7,714 bases of DNA from CAZGSG01 sp964528095 (GCA_964528095.1 CAZGSG010000280.1:1-7714); one strand, 5' to 3'; shown: positions 1 through 6,459, counted from the stretch's first letter. The notes: a model not told the origin generated them from the letters alone. Program-made: numbers and translations.

Positions 1-1
1 A

Positions 2-388
2 GAACCTTTTAAATACAGTTGGGAGCAATTTGAAAAAGATAAAAAAACATTCTGGGACGGAGTAAGGAATTATGCTGCCAGGAATAACCTGCGTAGTATG
101 AAAAAAGGAGATCTTGTTTTCTTTTATCACAGCAACGAAGGCACAGAAATAGTTGGTATCGCCAAAGTGGTAAAAGAGGCCTACCAGGACCCTACTACTC
201 CGGAGGAAGCCTGGGTTGCAGTTGACTTTGCACCACATAAAAAACTAAAGAAACCCGTACCCCTGGCAGCCATCAAAGAAGATAAGCGGTTAGCAAATAT
301 GGATCTTGTAAGGTTAGGGAGATTGTCTGTACAGGCAGTGAAAGAAGAGGAATGGAAGATCGTGATGGAGATGGCTGGTGAAAAATAG
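2..388 (+). CDS. EVE domain-containing protein (THYN1-like), 5' end cut off by the window
   Basis: The frame is open from base 2, giving 128 residues before the stop. An internal ATG at 98 is not the real start, because the 32 codons before it encode conserved family sequence: EPFKYSWEQF, then FWDGVRNYAARNNLR, then MKKGDLVFFYHS. This matches the EVE/PUA-like fold of the THYN1 group, where proteins usually begin about eight residues earlier with something like MxYWLxKSEP, so only a few N-terminal residues are missing. Later family features are the IVGIAKV strand and the AWVAVDF segment. EVE domains are known or proposed to bind modified bases in nucleic acid, and some bacterial ones are fused to or sit beside defence genes. 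This one looks stand-alone, with no restriction or helicase gene in view, so its target is unknown. It is followed by two strong hairpins. Confidence 0.9.
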   Translation, partial: EPFKYSWEQFEKDKKTFWDGVRNYAARNNLRSMKKGDLVFFYHSNEGTEIVGIAKVVKEAYQDPTTPEEAWVAVDFAPHKKLKKPVPLAAIKEDKRLANMDLVRLGRLSVQAVKEEEWKIVMEMAGEK

Positions 389-410
389 CGGAGAATTCAA
401 AATTAAAAAC

Positions 411-462
411 GCAAAACTCAAAAACAGACTCTGTTGCTACAGGAGTCGTTTCTGAGTTTTGC
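411..462. terminator. Long hairpin after the EVE gene, probable terminator
   Basis: Bases 411-420 (gcaaaactca) are perfectly complementary to 453-462 (tgagttttgc). The stem continues inward with 422-425 against 448-451 and 427-431 against 443-447, interrupted by one mismatch and one bulged A, and can be closed by tgt (432-434) with aca (439-441). It begins 22 nt after the EVE stop codon. The right flank is only moderately T-rich (atttcttc). On the opposite strand the flank reads as a T-rich run (gtttttaattttgaatt), so it could terminate from either direction. The word aattcaaaa at 394-402 also occurs in the hairpin after the sirtuin. Confidence 0.6.
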
Positions 463-549
463 ATTTCTTCGAGAGCGGCTGATAAAGGTGGTCATTCCGT
501 TATTTCGATTATTATTCTATTCCTGGTTAGTATTTAATTTTATTATTCA

Positions 550-604
550 AAAATAAGGAGGCACGGAACTGGCAGCGTATGCCAATTCCGTGCCTCTTTA
601 TTTT
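550..604. terminator. 25-bp stem hairpin, probable (bidirectional) terminator
   Basis: Bases 550-568 pair with 586-604 over 19 bp, with a single G-U wobble (g557 with t598). After one mismatch (c569/a585), bases 570-574 (tggca) pair with 580-584 (tgcca), leaving a five-base loop gcgta at 575-579. The GC-rich middle (gaggcacggaa) is flanked by A-rich sequence on the left and cttta-tttt on the right, the usual form of a rho-independent terminator that works in both directions. It is the second hairpin in 200 bp although both neighbouring genes are on the same strand, so a role as a repeat element or a structured RNA is an alternative. Confidence 0.65.
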
Positions 605-827
605 GAAGACCTACTAAAACCATATTCAGTATAAAGTGATCATCAATCAGAATAAATGATTATTTATTTTCCGTGCATCTCCGTGTAAAAAACATCTTTG
701 AGCAAACTTCCTACAATAAAAAGTTAATGCCGGTATTTTTTTTATAATTGCCCGCATGGCAGGGTTACTTTTTTTCTATAAAAAGTATAAATGAATGCAT
801 CTTCTTTCACCATAAAAAATTAAAGCC

Positions 828-1253
828 ATGAAAAAATTATTCATCGGGCTGCTGATACTTGCAGCCGGAACGGGTATGTACTTTTTTGTAACTAATAAAA
901 CCCGCATCTCCGAAGAGTTGAATTACAAAACATTGATAGTAGGTAAGTGGAAACTTGATTCAATCAATTACAGGGAGGATTCTATTCGTAATGGACTTTC
1001 GGCCGGCTTGGATTCACTCGCCATGCAGTATACCTACGAGTTGAAAGAAAATGGTACTACGCGTATGTTTAGCGGTGATTCGCTCATGCAGGAAAGTTCA
1101 GTATATGAATGGAAAAAAGACCGGCAGTTGGTTTGGAAGGACTCACCAGCCGATACGAGCGGCACTACTTTAACTGTGTTACAATTGGATAAGAACAAGC
1201 TCATCGTTCTTACAAATGATAGCTCGAGATTAGTCTTCAATAAGCTCAGGTAA
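828..1253 (+). CDS. Small membrane-anchored lipocalin-like protein
   Basis: This encodes 141 residues starting at an ATG without a Shine-Dalgarno sequence, as is common in Bacteroidota. Residues 4-21 form a hydrophobic N-terminal segment (after MKK) that is either an uncleaved signal anchor or a signal peptide; there is no lipobox cysteine. The rest looks like the short lipocalin-like domains frequent in this phylum. It has LIVGKWKLDSI at 36-46 (the GxW signature near the start of the barrel), YTYELKENGT at 68-77, YEWKKDRQLVW at 93-103, LTVLQLDKNKLIVLTND at 115-131 and a closing strand LVFNKL. That pattern of strands with a 'GKWKLD ... F/Y-x-x-x-GT ... Y-x-W ... L-x-L' rhythm supports the call, but sequence similarity in this group is weak. 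The ligand is unknown. It sits 72 nt before the DUF4349 gene and may share its transcript. Confidence 0.65.
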   Translation: MKKLFIGLLILAAGTGMYFFVTNKTRISEELNYKTLIVGKWKLDSINYREDSIRNGLSAGLDSLAMQYTYELKENGTTRMFSGDSLMQESSVYEWKKDRQLVWKDSPADTSGTTLTVLQLDKNKLIVLTNDSSRLVFNKLR

Positions 1254-1259
1254 TTTTTC

Positions 1260-1286
1260 GATTATAAGCGCGTTGCTTATGTAATC
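1260..1286. other. Small inverted repeat between the lipocalin-like and DUF4349 genes
   Basis: Bases 1264-1269 (ataagc) pair with 1275-1280 (gcttat) around a five-base loop. Beyond a two-base bulge, gatt (1260-1263) pairs with aatc (1283-1286). There is no T-run after it, so it is not a convincing terminator. It may be a weak attenuator or a chance structure. Confidence 0.25.
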
Positions 1287-1325
1287 AGGCAGGTATTGCA
1301 TCTCCTCAACTAATCAATCAATAAC

Positions 1326-2207
1326 ATGAAATCAAATAAACTGTATACAGCAGTATTAATACTGCTGATCATTTTCTCCTGCAATCATAAGGAAGATAAA
1401 AGTGTCAAACTCGAAGGTTTAGTACATCAAATTCCCGACTCAGATGCAGGTATTGCCAATGAGAAAGAATTCTTCCGGGATACTGCCGGTAAACAATCGC
1501 AGCAGTCACCTGCGAAAGAGGTGCCGGTTAAACAGGACTGGGATAAAAAGATCATCAAGAATGCTGCACTTAACCTGGAAGTAAAGGATTACAAAACCTA
1601 TTACTCATTTATAAGACAACAGGTGAATGAGATAGGCGGGTATGTTGCTCAGGAAGAACTGTCGCAATCGGAGTATAAGATTGAAAATACACTGATCATA
1701 AAAGTGCCGGTAGATCAATTTGATAATGCGGTGACGGCGTTATCAGATAAAGTAGAAAAAGTTAATGAAAAAAGAATTTCTTCACAGGATGTAACAGCGG
1801 AGATCCTGGATACAAGGTCGCGGATGGAAGCCAAAAAGCAAGTGAGGCTGCGATACCTCGATCTGTTGAAACAGGCAAAGAATATGGAAGAAATCCTGAA
1901 TGTGCAATCGCAGATTAATGGGATACAGGAGGAGATAGAAGCGGCCACCGGGCGTATTAGTTACCTGGGACATTCGTCTTCTTTCAGTACGATCAGCCTG
2001 ACTTACTACCAGGTATTAAATTCAACAGCCAGGAATAATGATAAACCGTCTTTAGGTAATCAATTATTGGTTTCGTTCAAAGCAGGCTGGACCTGGGTTG
2101 GGAATTTATTGCTGGCCCTGACTACGATCTGGCCGTTATTACTGGTTTTATTAGGGGCGTTTGTCCTGTATAAAAAAATAAAAAAAGGTAAGCCAGTTGT
2201 AGACTGA
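1326..2207 (+). CDS. DUF4349 domain lipoprotein with C-terminal membrane helix
   Basis: The protein has 293 residues. The N-terminus has a hydrophobic stretch (8-18) ending in IFSC, so Cys19 is a plausible lipidation site and the protein is probably a lipoprotein. A linker of about 50 polar residues follows. From about 74 to 230 it matches the DUF4349 family: a first strand region IIKNAALNLEV (76-86), NEIGGYVAQEE (101-111), the strand LIIKVPVDQFD (123-133), and VTAEILDTRSRM (156-167). Next comes a predicted coiled-coil hairpin to about 212 and the closing strand STISLTYY (221-228). Residues 257-282 form a transmembrane helix, followed by the basic tail KKIKKGK. That architecture (soluble domain, coiled coil, C-terminal helix) is typical of the family, whose function is not known. 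If both the lipid and the helix are real, the protein is anchored at both ends. No ribosome binding site is visible before the ATG. Confidence 0.85.
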   Translation: MKSNKLYTAVLILLIIFSCNHKEDKSVKLEGLVHQIPDSDAGIANEKEFFRDTAGKQSQQSPAKEVPVKQDWDKKIIKNAALNLEVKDYKTYYSFIRQQVNEIGGYVAQEELSQSEYKIENTLIIKVPVDQFDNAVTALSDKVEKVNEKRISSQDVTAEILDTRSRMEAKKQVRLRYLDLLKQAKNMEEILNVQSQINGIQEEIEAATGRISYLGHSSSFSTISLTYYQVLNSTARNNDKPSLGNQLLVSFKAGWTWVGNLLLALTTIWPLLLVLLGAFVLYKKIKKGKPVVD

Positions 2208-2273
2208 CCGTCGTGCTGACAGAGGCGAATCCTTTAACATAAACTACCGGCAAAACAGCTCTTTTAAATTTTG

Positions 2274-2281
2274 TATTTTTG
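2274..2281 (+). promoter_or_regulatory. Candidate Bacteroidota -7 element before the sirtuin gene
   Basis: The sequence TAttTTTG matches the TAnnTTTG consensus of the Bacteroidota main sigma factor exactly. It ends three bases before the ATG at 2285, so a transcript from it would be leaderless or nearly so. I see no TTTG at the expected position about 19 nt upstream, which weakens the call, since AT-rich sequence can match by chance. Confidence 0.35.
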
Positions 2282-2284
2282 GAG

Positions 2285-2974
2285 ATGGCCAAAAAGAAAT
2301 TAGTTGTGCTGACCGGAGCAGGCATTAGCGCCGAAAGTGGATTGCGTACTTTTCGTGACAGTGATGGCTTGTGGGAAGGGTATGAGGTAACCGAAGTCGC
2401 TACACCAGGAGCCTGGAAAAAGAATCCGCAGCTCGTGCTGGATTTTTATAACATGCGGCGCAAAGATGTAGCCGAGGCAAAACCTAATGCGGCACACACC
2501 GGGCTGGCTGAATTGAAAAAGGATTTTGATGTAACTATTATCACCCAGATTATTGATGACCTGCACGAACGGGGAGGTTCTACCAATGTATTGCACCTGC
2601 ATGGAGAGATATTCAAAATGAGAAGCGAGAAGAATGAAGCGCTCATCTACGATATCCGGGCAGACATGCGGCTCGATGACAAAGCGGAAGATGGGGCAAG
2701 GTTACGCCCGGCTATCGTATGGTTTGAAGAAGCTGTTCCCAAAATCCAGGAAGCTATCCCCATCGTAGCCGACGCGGATATTTTTGTGGTCATGGGCACT
2801 TCATTGGTAGTATATCCCGCTGCCGGATTAATAAATTATACCCGGGATAATGTGCCCATTTTTGTAATTGACAAAAAAATGCCTCCCCTGCCAGCCTTTG
2901 CCAATCTTACTATTATTGAAAAGCCAGCCACGGCAGGAATAGAACAATTGAAAGAGTTATTAGTTGCGCGATAA
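2285..2974 (+). CDS. cobB: NAD-dependent protein deacylase, sirtuin class III (CobB/SIRT5-like)
   Basis: It encodes 230 residues, the normal size for a bacterial sirtuin core. I chose the ATG at 2285; an in-frame TTG two codons earlier is less likely. Sirtuins remove acyl groups from lysines using NAD+. Visible motifs are the NAD-binding GAGISAESGLRTFR (11-24), Tyr55 and Arg58 in FYNMR (the Y-x-x-R pair that marks class III enzymes preferring succinyl or malonyl groups), DDLHERGGS (91-99), HLHGE with the catalytic His106, and GTSLVVYPA (171-179). There are no cysteines, so the usual structural zinc site is absent; I believe related Bacteroidota proteins also lack it. Two near-invariant residues differ: the TQN motif reads TQI (Ile89) and the WFGE motif reads WFEE (Glu148), so activity is uncertain. 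It is a single-domain protein without a defence partner. A hairpin follows the stop. Confidence 0.9.
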   Translation: MAKKKLVVLTGAGISAESGLRTFRDSDGLWEGYEVTEVATPGAWKKNPQLVLDFYNMRRKDVAEAKPNAAHTGLAELKKDFDVTIITQIIDDLHERGGSTNVLHLHGEIFKMRSEKNEALIYDIRADMRLDDKAEDGARLRPAIVWFEEAVPKIQEAIPIVADADIFVVMGTSLVVYPAAGLINYTRDNVPIFVIDKKMPPLPAFANLTIIEKPATAGIEQLKELLVAR

Positions 2975-2980
2975 CTTTTC

Positions 2981-3025
2981 AAATTCAAAAACGGCATCTG
3001 TACCACAGAGTTTATTTTTGAATTT
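2981..3025 (+). terminator. AT-rich hairpin after the sirtuin, probable terminator
   Basis: Bases 2981-2991 (aaattcaaaaa) are perfectly complementary to 3015-3025, and an inner stem tctgt (2997-3001) with acaga (3005-3009) closes over a three-base loop. T-rich sequence (gactttttagttttg) follows. It starts seven bases after the sirtuin stop. The word ttttgaatt occurs at 3016-3024 and again at 3037-3045, so the right arm is partly duplicated, and an alternative pairing with the second copy is possible. The stem is weak in GC, so termination strength is uncertain. Confidence 0.45.
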
Positions 3026-3037
3026 TGACTTTTTAGT

Positions 3038-3068
3038 TTTGAATTACAAAGAGGTGGCATTGTTTTTT
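3038..3068 (+). promoter_or_regulatory. Weak candidate promoter for the DUF1800-DUF1501 pair
   Basis: TTTG at 3038-3041 is followed after exactly 19 nt by TGttTTTT at 3061-3068, which matches TAnnTTTG at all but two positions. The spacing fits the Bacteroidota arrangement and would put a start site about 20 nt before the ATG at 3094. The -33 part overlaps the ttttgaatt repeat, so this may be chance in AT-rich DNA. Confidence 0.25.
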
Positions 3069-3093
3069 CTTGTTGATCACTGAATACCCGCGT

Positions 3094-4788
3094 ATGGATA
3101 GAAGAGATTTCTTTGGTTCACTCCGAAAAAAGGAAACGATCGGCTGGAAATACAAAGCCGATATAAGCAGCCTGAGCACAGGGCTAAAAACGTATAAGGG
3201 TAAATGGACGGAAGAACAGGTCGTTCACCTGCTTAAACGAACGATGTTTGGCGCCAGGGAAGAGGATGTGCATTATTTTAAAAAAAAGAAGTTAAAGAAA
3301 GCGCTGAAGGAATTGCTGGACCCATCCGCTTCGCAGCCATCCCCACCGGTAAATAATTACAACGATCCCGATACCAAAAAAGAGGAAGCAAATTATTATG
3401 TAGATGAAGAAGTGCCGGCCGGCGCTACCTGGATCGATTCGAAAATTGCAAATGGTAAGAATAACGGACGCAGGAAAAATTCTTTTAAATCCTGGTGGCT
3501 GGGCCTGATGCTGAACCAGGATAAAAACCTGCGGGAAAAAATGGTCTTGTTCTGGCACAATCATTTTGCCACCGAAACAAATACAGTGGATAATGCGATC
3601 TATGTGTATAAACACAATGCGTTGCTACGTACGCATGCCCTGGGCAATTTTAAAGAAATGGTCAAAGCAATTAGCATTGATCCTGCCATGCTCAGGTATC
3701 TGAACGGATATGCCAGTACCAAAAAAGCACCTGATGAAAACTATGGCAGAGAACTACAGGAACTATTCACAGTAGGAAAAGGGCCTGCGTCAAAGTACAC
3801 GGAAAATGATGTAAAAGCAGCTGCCAAAGTACTGACCGGTTACAAACTGGATAATAAAACATTCTCATCTTCCTTTGACCCTTCCAGGCATGATGAGTCA
3901 GATAAACAATTTTCCGGATTTTATAATAACACGATCATTAAAGGCAGAAAAAAAGAAGAGGGTGCGCAGGAACTGGATGATCTGATCAATATGATCTTTA
4001 GCCAGGAAGAAGTTTCAAAATTCATTTGCCGGAAACTATATCGCTATTTTGTTTATCATACGATAGATGCCGCAACAGAACAACAGGTGATCATACCATT
4101 GGCAGCAATCTTTCGGAAAAACGAATATGAGATCAGGCCTGTACTGGATGTTTTATTAAGCAGTGAACATTTTTTTGATAAGGCCAATTACGGCAGTATT
4201 ATTAAAAGCCCGGTGGACCTGGTAGTAGGTCTTTGCCGGGAATTTAAACTCGATTTCCCTGCTGATAGTGAATTCATGGACCAGTATGGCATGTGGGAAC
4301 AGCTAAGAAATCAGGCCGCGTCCATGCAGCAGAATATCGGAGATCCGCCAAATGTTGCCGGCTGGCAGGCTTATTATCAGGAGCCGCAGTATGATAAATT
4401 ATGGATCAGTTCCGATACATTGCCAAAGCGCAACCAGTTTACTACCCGTATGCTCAATAACGGGTTTACCCGCAGCAATAAAAAAATAGTGATCGATACT
4501 ATTGCCCTGGCAAGATCTTTACCGGATCCCGCTAACCCGGATGCGCTTATCGCCGATTCAATTAAATTATTATTCGCATTACCATTGAATGAGCCCGACA
4601 GGCAATTTATTAAAAGAGAGATTCTTTTATCCGGTCTTACGAATATGCAGGCTGATCATTACTGGACAGATATCTGGAATGCATTTGTACAAAAGCAGGA
4701 GGATAAAAAGAACGCGAACATCGTGAGCGGCAAATTGAAGAACATGTATAAATACCTGATGAGTCGCCCGGAATACCAGCTTTGCTGA
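3094..4788 (+). CDS. DUF1800 domain-containing protein
   Basis: I start this at the ATG at 3094 (564 residues); the in-frame TTG at 3070 adds eight residues that do not look like a leader. Family motifs are in the usual order: WTEEQVVHLLKRTMFGA (38-54), KMVLFWHNHFATE (149-161), MLRYLNG (199-205), ENYGRELQELFTVG (215-228), YTENDVKAAAKVLTGY (235-250), KSPVDLVVGLCR (371-382), PPNVAGW (418-424) and the C-terminal YLMSRPEYQL. DUF1800 is a large, mostly helical family of unknown function, commonly encoded next to DUF1501 in Bacteroidota and Planctomycetota, as here with a 14-nt gap. The N-terminus MDRRDFFGSLRKKE resembles a twin-arginine motif but has no hydrophobic core, so I see no functional signal peptide. 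Lys-rich segments and an A8 run at 3280-3287 are present, and the frame is intact. Confidence 0.92.
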   Translation: MDRRDFFGSLRKKETIGWKYKADISSLSTGLKTYKGKWTEEQVVHLLKRTMFGAREEDVHYFKKKKLKKALKELLDPSASQPSPPVNNYNDPDTKKEEANYYVDEEVPAGATWIDSKIANGKNNGRRKNSFKSWWLGLMLNQDKNLREKMVLFWHNHFATETNTVDNAIYVYKHNALLRTHALGNFKEMVKAISIDPAMLRYLNGYASTKKAPDENYGRELQELFTVGKGPASKYTENDVKAAAKVLTGYKLDNKTFSSSFDPSRHDESDKQFSGFYNNTIIKGRKKEEGAQELDDLINMIFSQEEVSKFICRKLYRYFVYHTIDAATEQQVIIPLAAIFRKNEYEIRPVLDVLLSSEHFFDKANYGSIIKSPVDLVVGLCREFKLDFPADSEFMDQYGMWEQLRNQAASMQQNIGDPPNVAGWQAYYQEPQYDKLWISSDTLPKRNQFTTRMLNNGFTRSNKKIVIDTIALARSLPDPANPDALIADSIKLLFALPLNEPDRQFIKREILLSGLTNMQADHYWTDIWNAFVQKQEDKKNANIVSGKLKNMYKYLMSRPEYQLC

Positions 4789-4802
4789 TAAATACGCAAT
4801 AC

Positions 4803-6374
4803 ATGAAAAGAAGAAATTTTTTAAAATATACCGCTTCCTCTTTTGTTCTTCCTGCGTTGATCAATGGTCATTCGGTACAGGCATTTGCACGGTCGCCTTT
4901 CCTGGAAGCAATACATTATAGTGATGACACTGACCGCGTACTCGTATTGATACAATTGAATGGAGGGAATGATGGATTAAACACGGTGATACCTATCGAT
5001 CTTTATGATGCTTATTATGCAGCCAGAACGAATATTGCGATTCCGCAGGAAAAAATACTAAGGCTGAATGGATTTGATAAGACAGGGCTAAATCCCGCCA
5101 TGACTGGTATGCAATCTCTTTTTAATGATGGAAGGTTGTCGATAGTACAATCTGTCAGTTATCCCAATCCGAATTTCTCTCATTTCCGCGCAACTGATAT
5201 CTGGCTGACTGGGGCAGACCCTGATGAAGTCTTGCAGACGGGATGGGCGGGGCGTTATCTTGATAAACAATATCCCGGGTTTCCTGATAAATATCCCAGT
5301 GATGCAATGGCCGATCCTCTCGCGATACAGATCGGTGGAATAGTTTCACCGGCACTACAGGGGCCTTTCACTACGATGGGCATGGCCATCAGTAATCCTA
5401 CTAATTTTTATGACCTGATCAACAGTGATCAATCTTTCGCATCAGATACAAGGGCAGGAGACCAGCTTGCTTTTATCCGGGAAATGTCGTTGAAGACAGA
5501 TCAGTATGCAGATGTGATAAAAAAAGCGGCACAGAAAGTTACCCGTCAATCAGATCAGTATCCTGCCGCCGGTAAGAACCCGCTGGCAGACCAGTTAAAG
5601 ATCGTTGCCCGGCTGATCGCGGGAGGATTAAAAACCAAAGTTTATATGGTTAATATCGGCGGGTTTGATACACATGCCAAACAAACCGAGCAGGAAGATA
5701 AAACGACCGGTGCTCATGCCCGTTTATTGGCAAGACTCAGTGAAGCGATCGGTATATTTATGAAAGACATCAACGAATTGAATGTGGGCGACCGGGTATT
5801 GGGAATGACCTTTTCCGAGTTTGGCCGCCGCATCAAATCCAATGCAAGTGGTGGCACAGATCATGGTGCAGCCGCGCCTGTTTTTTTCTTTGGAAATAAA
5901 GTGCAGGCTGCTGTGATCGGGAATAATCCCATTCTTCCCGGTACTGGTACTGTAAAAGATAATGTTCCGATGCAGTATGATTTTCGTTCATTGTATGCTT
6001 CTGTGCTGGAAAAATGGTTCCTGGTAAATGAACAGGAGGTACAAAAGATCCTGTTAAAAGACTACCAGTCCATTCCTATCGTTCATGATGCCGGGGATAA
6101 AGATAAGGCGACCTCAAAGGAGCTCCTGCTTCAACATGATGGGGTATTCATCGATTCAGCAGAAATAAGTTTTGAAACAACAGGCGGCCATACCTCTTTG
6201 CAACTCTTTGATGGGGAAGGACGGCTGGTAAAAATACTGGCCGATGATCAATTGGCGGCTGGCCGGCACAAATTAGTACTAGACGGTCAGGGGATGAGCG
6301 AAGGCATTTATTATACACGTCTGCAGAACGGATCATTTCAGCAGGTGCAGGTACTGGAAAAGGTAAAGGGATGA
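4803..6374 (+). CDS. DUF1501 domain-containing exported protein with T9SS-like C-terminal domain
   Basis: The ATG at 4803 gives 523 residues starting MKRRNFLKYTASSFVLPALI, a Tat-like leader (RRNFLK followed by a hydrophobic stretch, possible cleavage after VQAFA at about 29). An in-frame TTG at 4782 would overlap the DUF1800 stop and push the leader inward, so I reject it. Core motifs of the DUF1501 family, distantly related to sulfatases and alkaline phosphatases, are LIQLNGGNDGLN (49-60), FSHFRATDIWLTG (125-137), GGFDTH (286-291), FSEFGRR (337-343) and GTDHG (351-355). The Asp and His residues in these motifs are plausible metal ligands by analogy. Residues about 452-523 form a separate beta-rich tail, with LFDGEGRLVKIL, LAAGRHKLVLDG and GIYYTRLQNG, like the FlgD-Ig/type IX sorting domains of Bacteroidota. 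The enzyme activity is unknown. It is almost certainly co-transcribed with the DUF1800 gene. Confidence 0.92.
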   Translation: MKRRNFLKYTASSFVLPALINGHSVQAFARSPFLEAIHYSDDTDRVLVLIQLNGGNDGLNTVIPIDLYDAYYAARTNIAIPQEKILRLNGFDKTGLNPAMTGMQSLFNDGRLSIVQSVSYPNPNFSHFRATDIWLTGADPDEVLQTGWAGRYLDKQYPGFPDKYPSDAMADPLAIQIGGIVSPALQGPFTTMGMAISNPTNFYDLINSDQSFASDTRAGDQLAFIREMSLKTDQYADVIKKAAQKVTRQSDQYPAAGKNPLADQLKIVARLIAGGLKTKVYMVNIGGFDTHAKQTEQEDKTTGAHARLLARLSEAIGIFMKDINELNVGDRVLGMTFSEFGRRIKSNASGGTDHGAAAPVFFFGNKVQAAVIGNNPILPGTGTVKDNVPMQYDFRSLYASVLEKWFLVNEQEVQKILLKDYQSIPIVHDAGDKDKATSKELLLQHDGVFIDSAEISFETTGGHTSLQLFDGEGRLVKILADDQLAAGRHKLVLDGQGMSEGIYYTRLQNGSFQQVQVLEKVKG

Positions 6375-6414
6375 TGATCAGGCATGACAAAAGCTCCAGG
6401 ACGGTATCTATTGG

Positions 6415-6459
6415 TTAGGGCAGTTAATTTTATCGTTTCACTAACAGGGTTCTGCCTAA
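6415..6459. other. Imperfect inverted repeat after the DUF1501 gene
   Basis: Bases 6415-6419 plus 6421-6423 (ttagg, bulged g, cag) pair with 6452-6459 (ctgcctaa) around a 28-base AT-rich loop. There is no T-run after it, so it is at best a weak terminator. TAatATTG at 6457-6464 is one mismatch from the -7 consensus and could belong to a promoter for the gene at 6487. Confidence 0.2.

Larger units (their letters stand above)
389..827. other. 439-bp intergenic region with two hairpins and no gene
   Basis: No convincing coding frame is present on either strand. The left half holds two strong hairpins, annotated separately. The right half is AT-rich. It has a small 7-bp inverted repeat (651-657 with 662-668, loop of four), a phrase with ccgtg twice ten bases apart around 671-685, and a sequence TAtaATTG at 743-750. 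The last is one mismatch from the Bacteroidota -7 consensus, but no TTTG lies 19 nt upstream, so I do not call it a promoter. The promoter of the gene at 828 should lie in this half. Confidence 0.6.

Noticed and set aside
98..388. EVE gene starting at the ATG at 98
   Set aside because: The 32 codons before it encode conserved EVE-domain sequence, so the gene starts upstream of the window.
1264..1280. Terminator between the lipocalin-like and DUF4349 genes
   Set aside because: The stem is short and no T-run follows, so it was kept only as a low-confidence inverted repeat.
2300..2602. 100-codon open frame on the minus strand inside the sirtuin gene
   Set aside because: It is a shadow of the conserved sirtuin motifs on the + strand.
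2..2974. Defence island made of the EVE and sirtuin genes
   Set aside because: The sirtuin is a short stand-alone class III deacylase with no nuclease, TIR, Argonaute or membrane partner, and the genes between are ordinary envelope proteins.
3070..3093. TTG start for the DUF1800 protein
   Set aside because: The extra eight residues have no leader character, and MDRRDFF at 3094 is a natural beginning.
4782..4802. TTG start for the DUF1501 protein overlapping the upstream stop
   Set aside because: The ATG at 4803 begins directly with a Tat-like n-region (MKRRNFLK).
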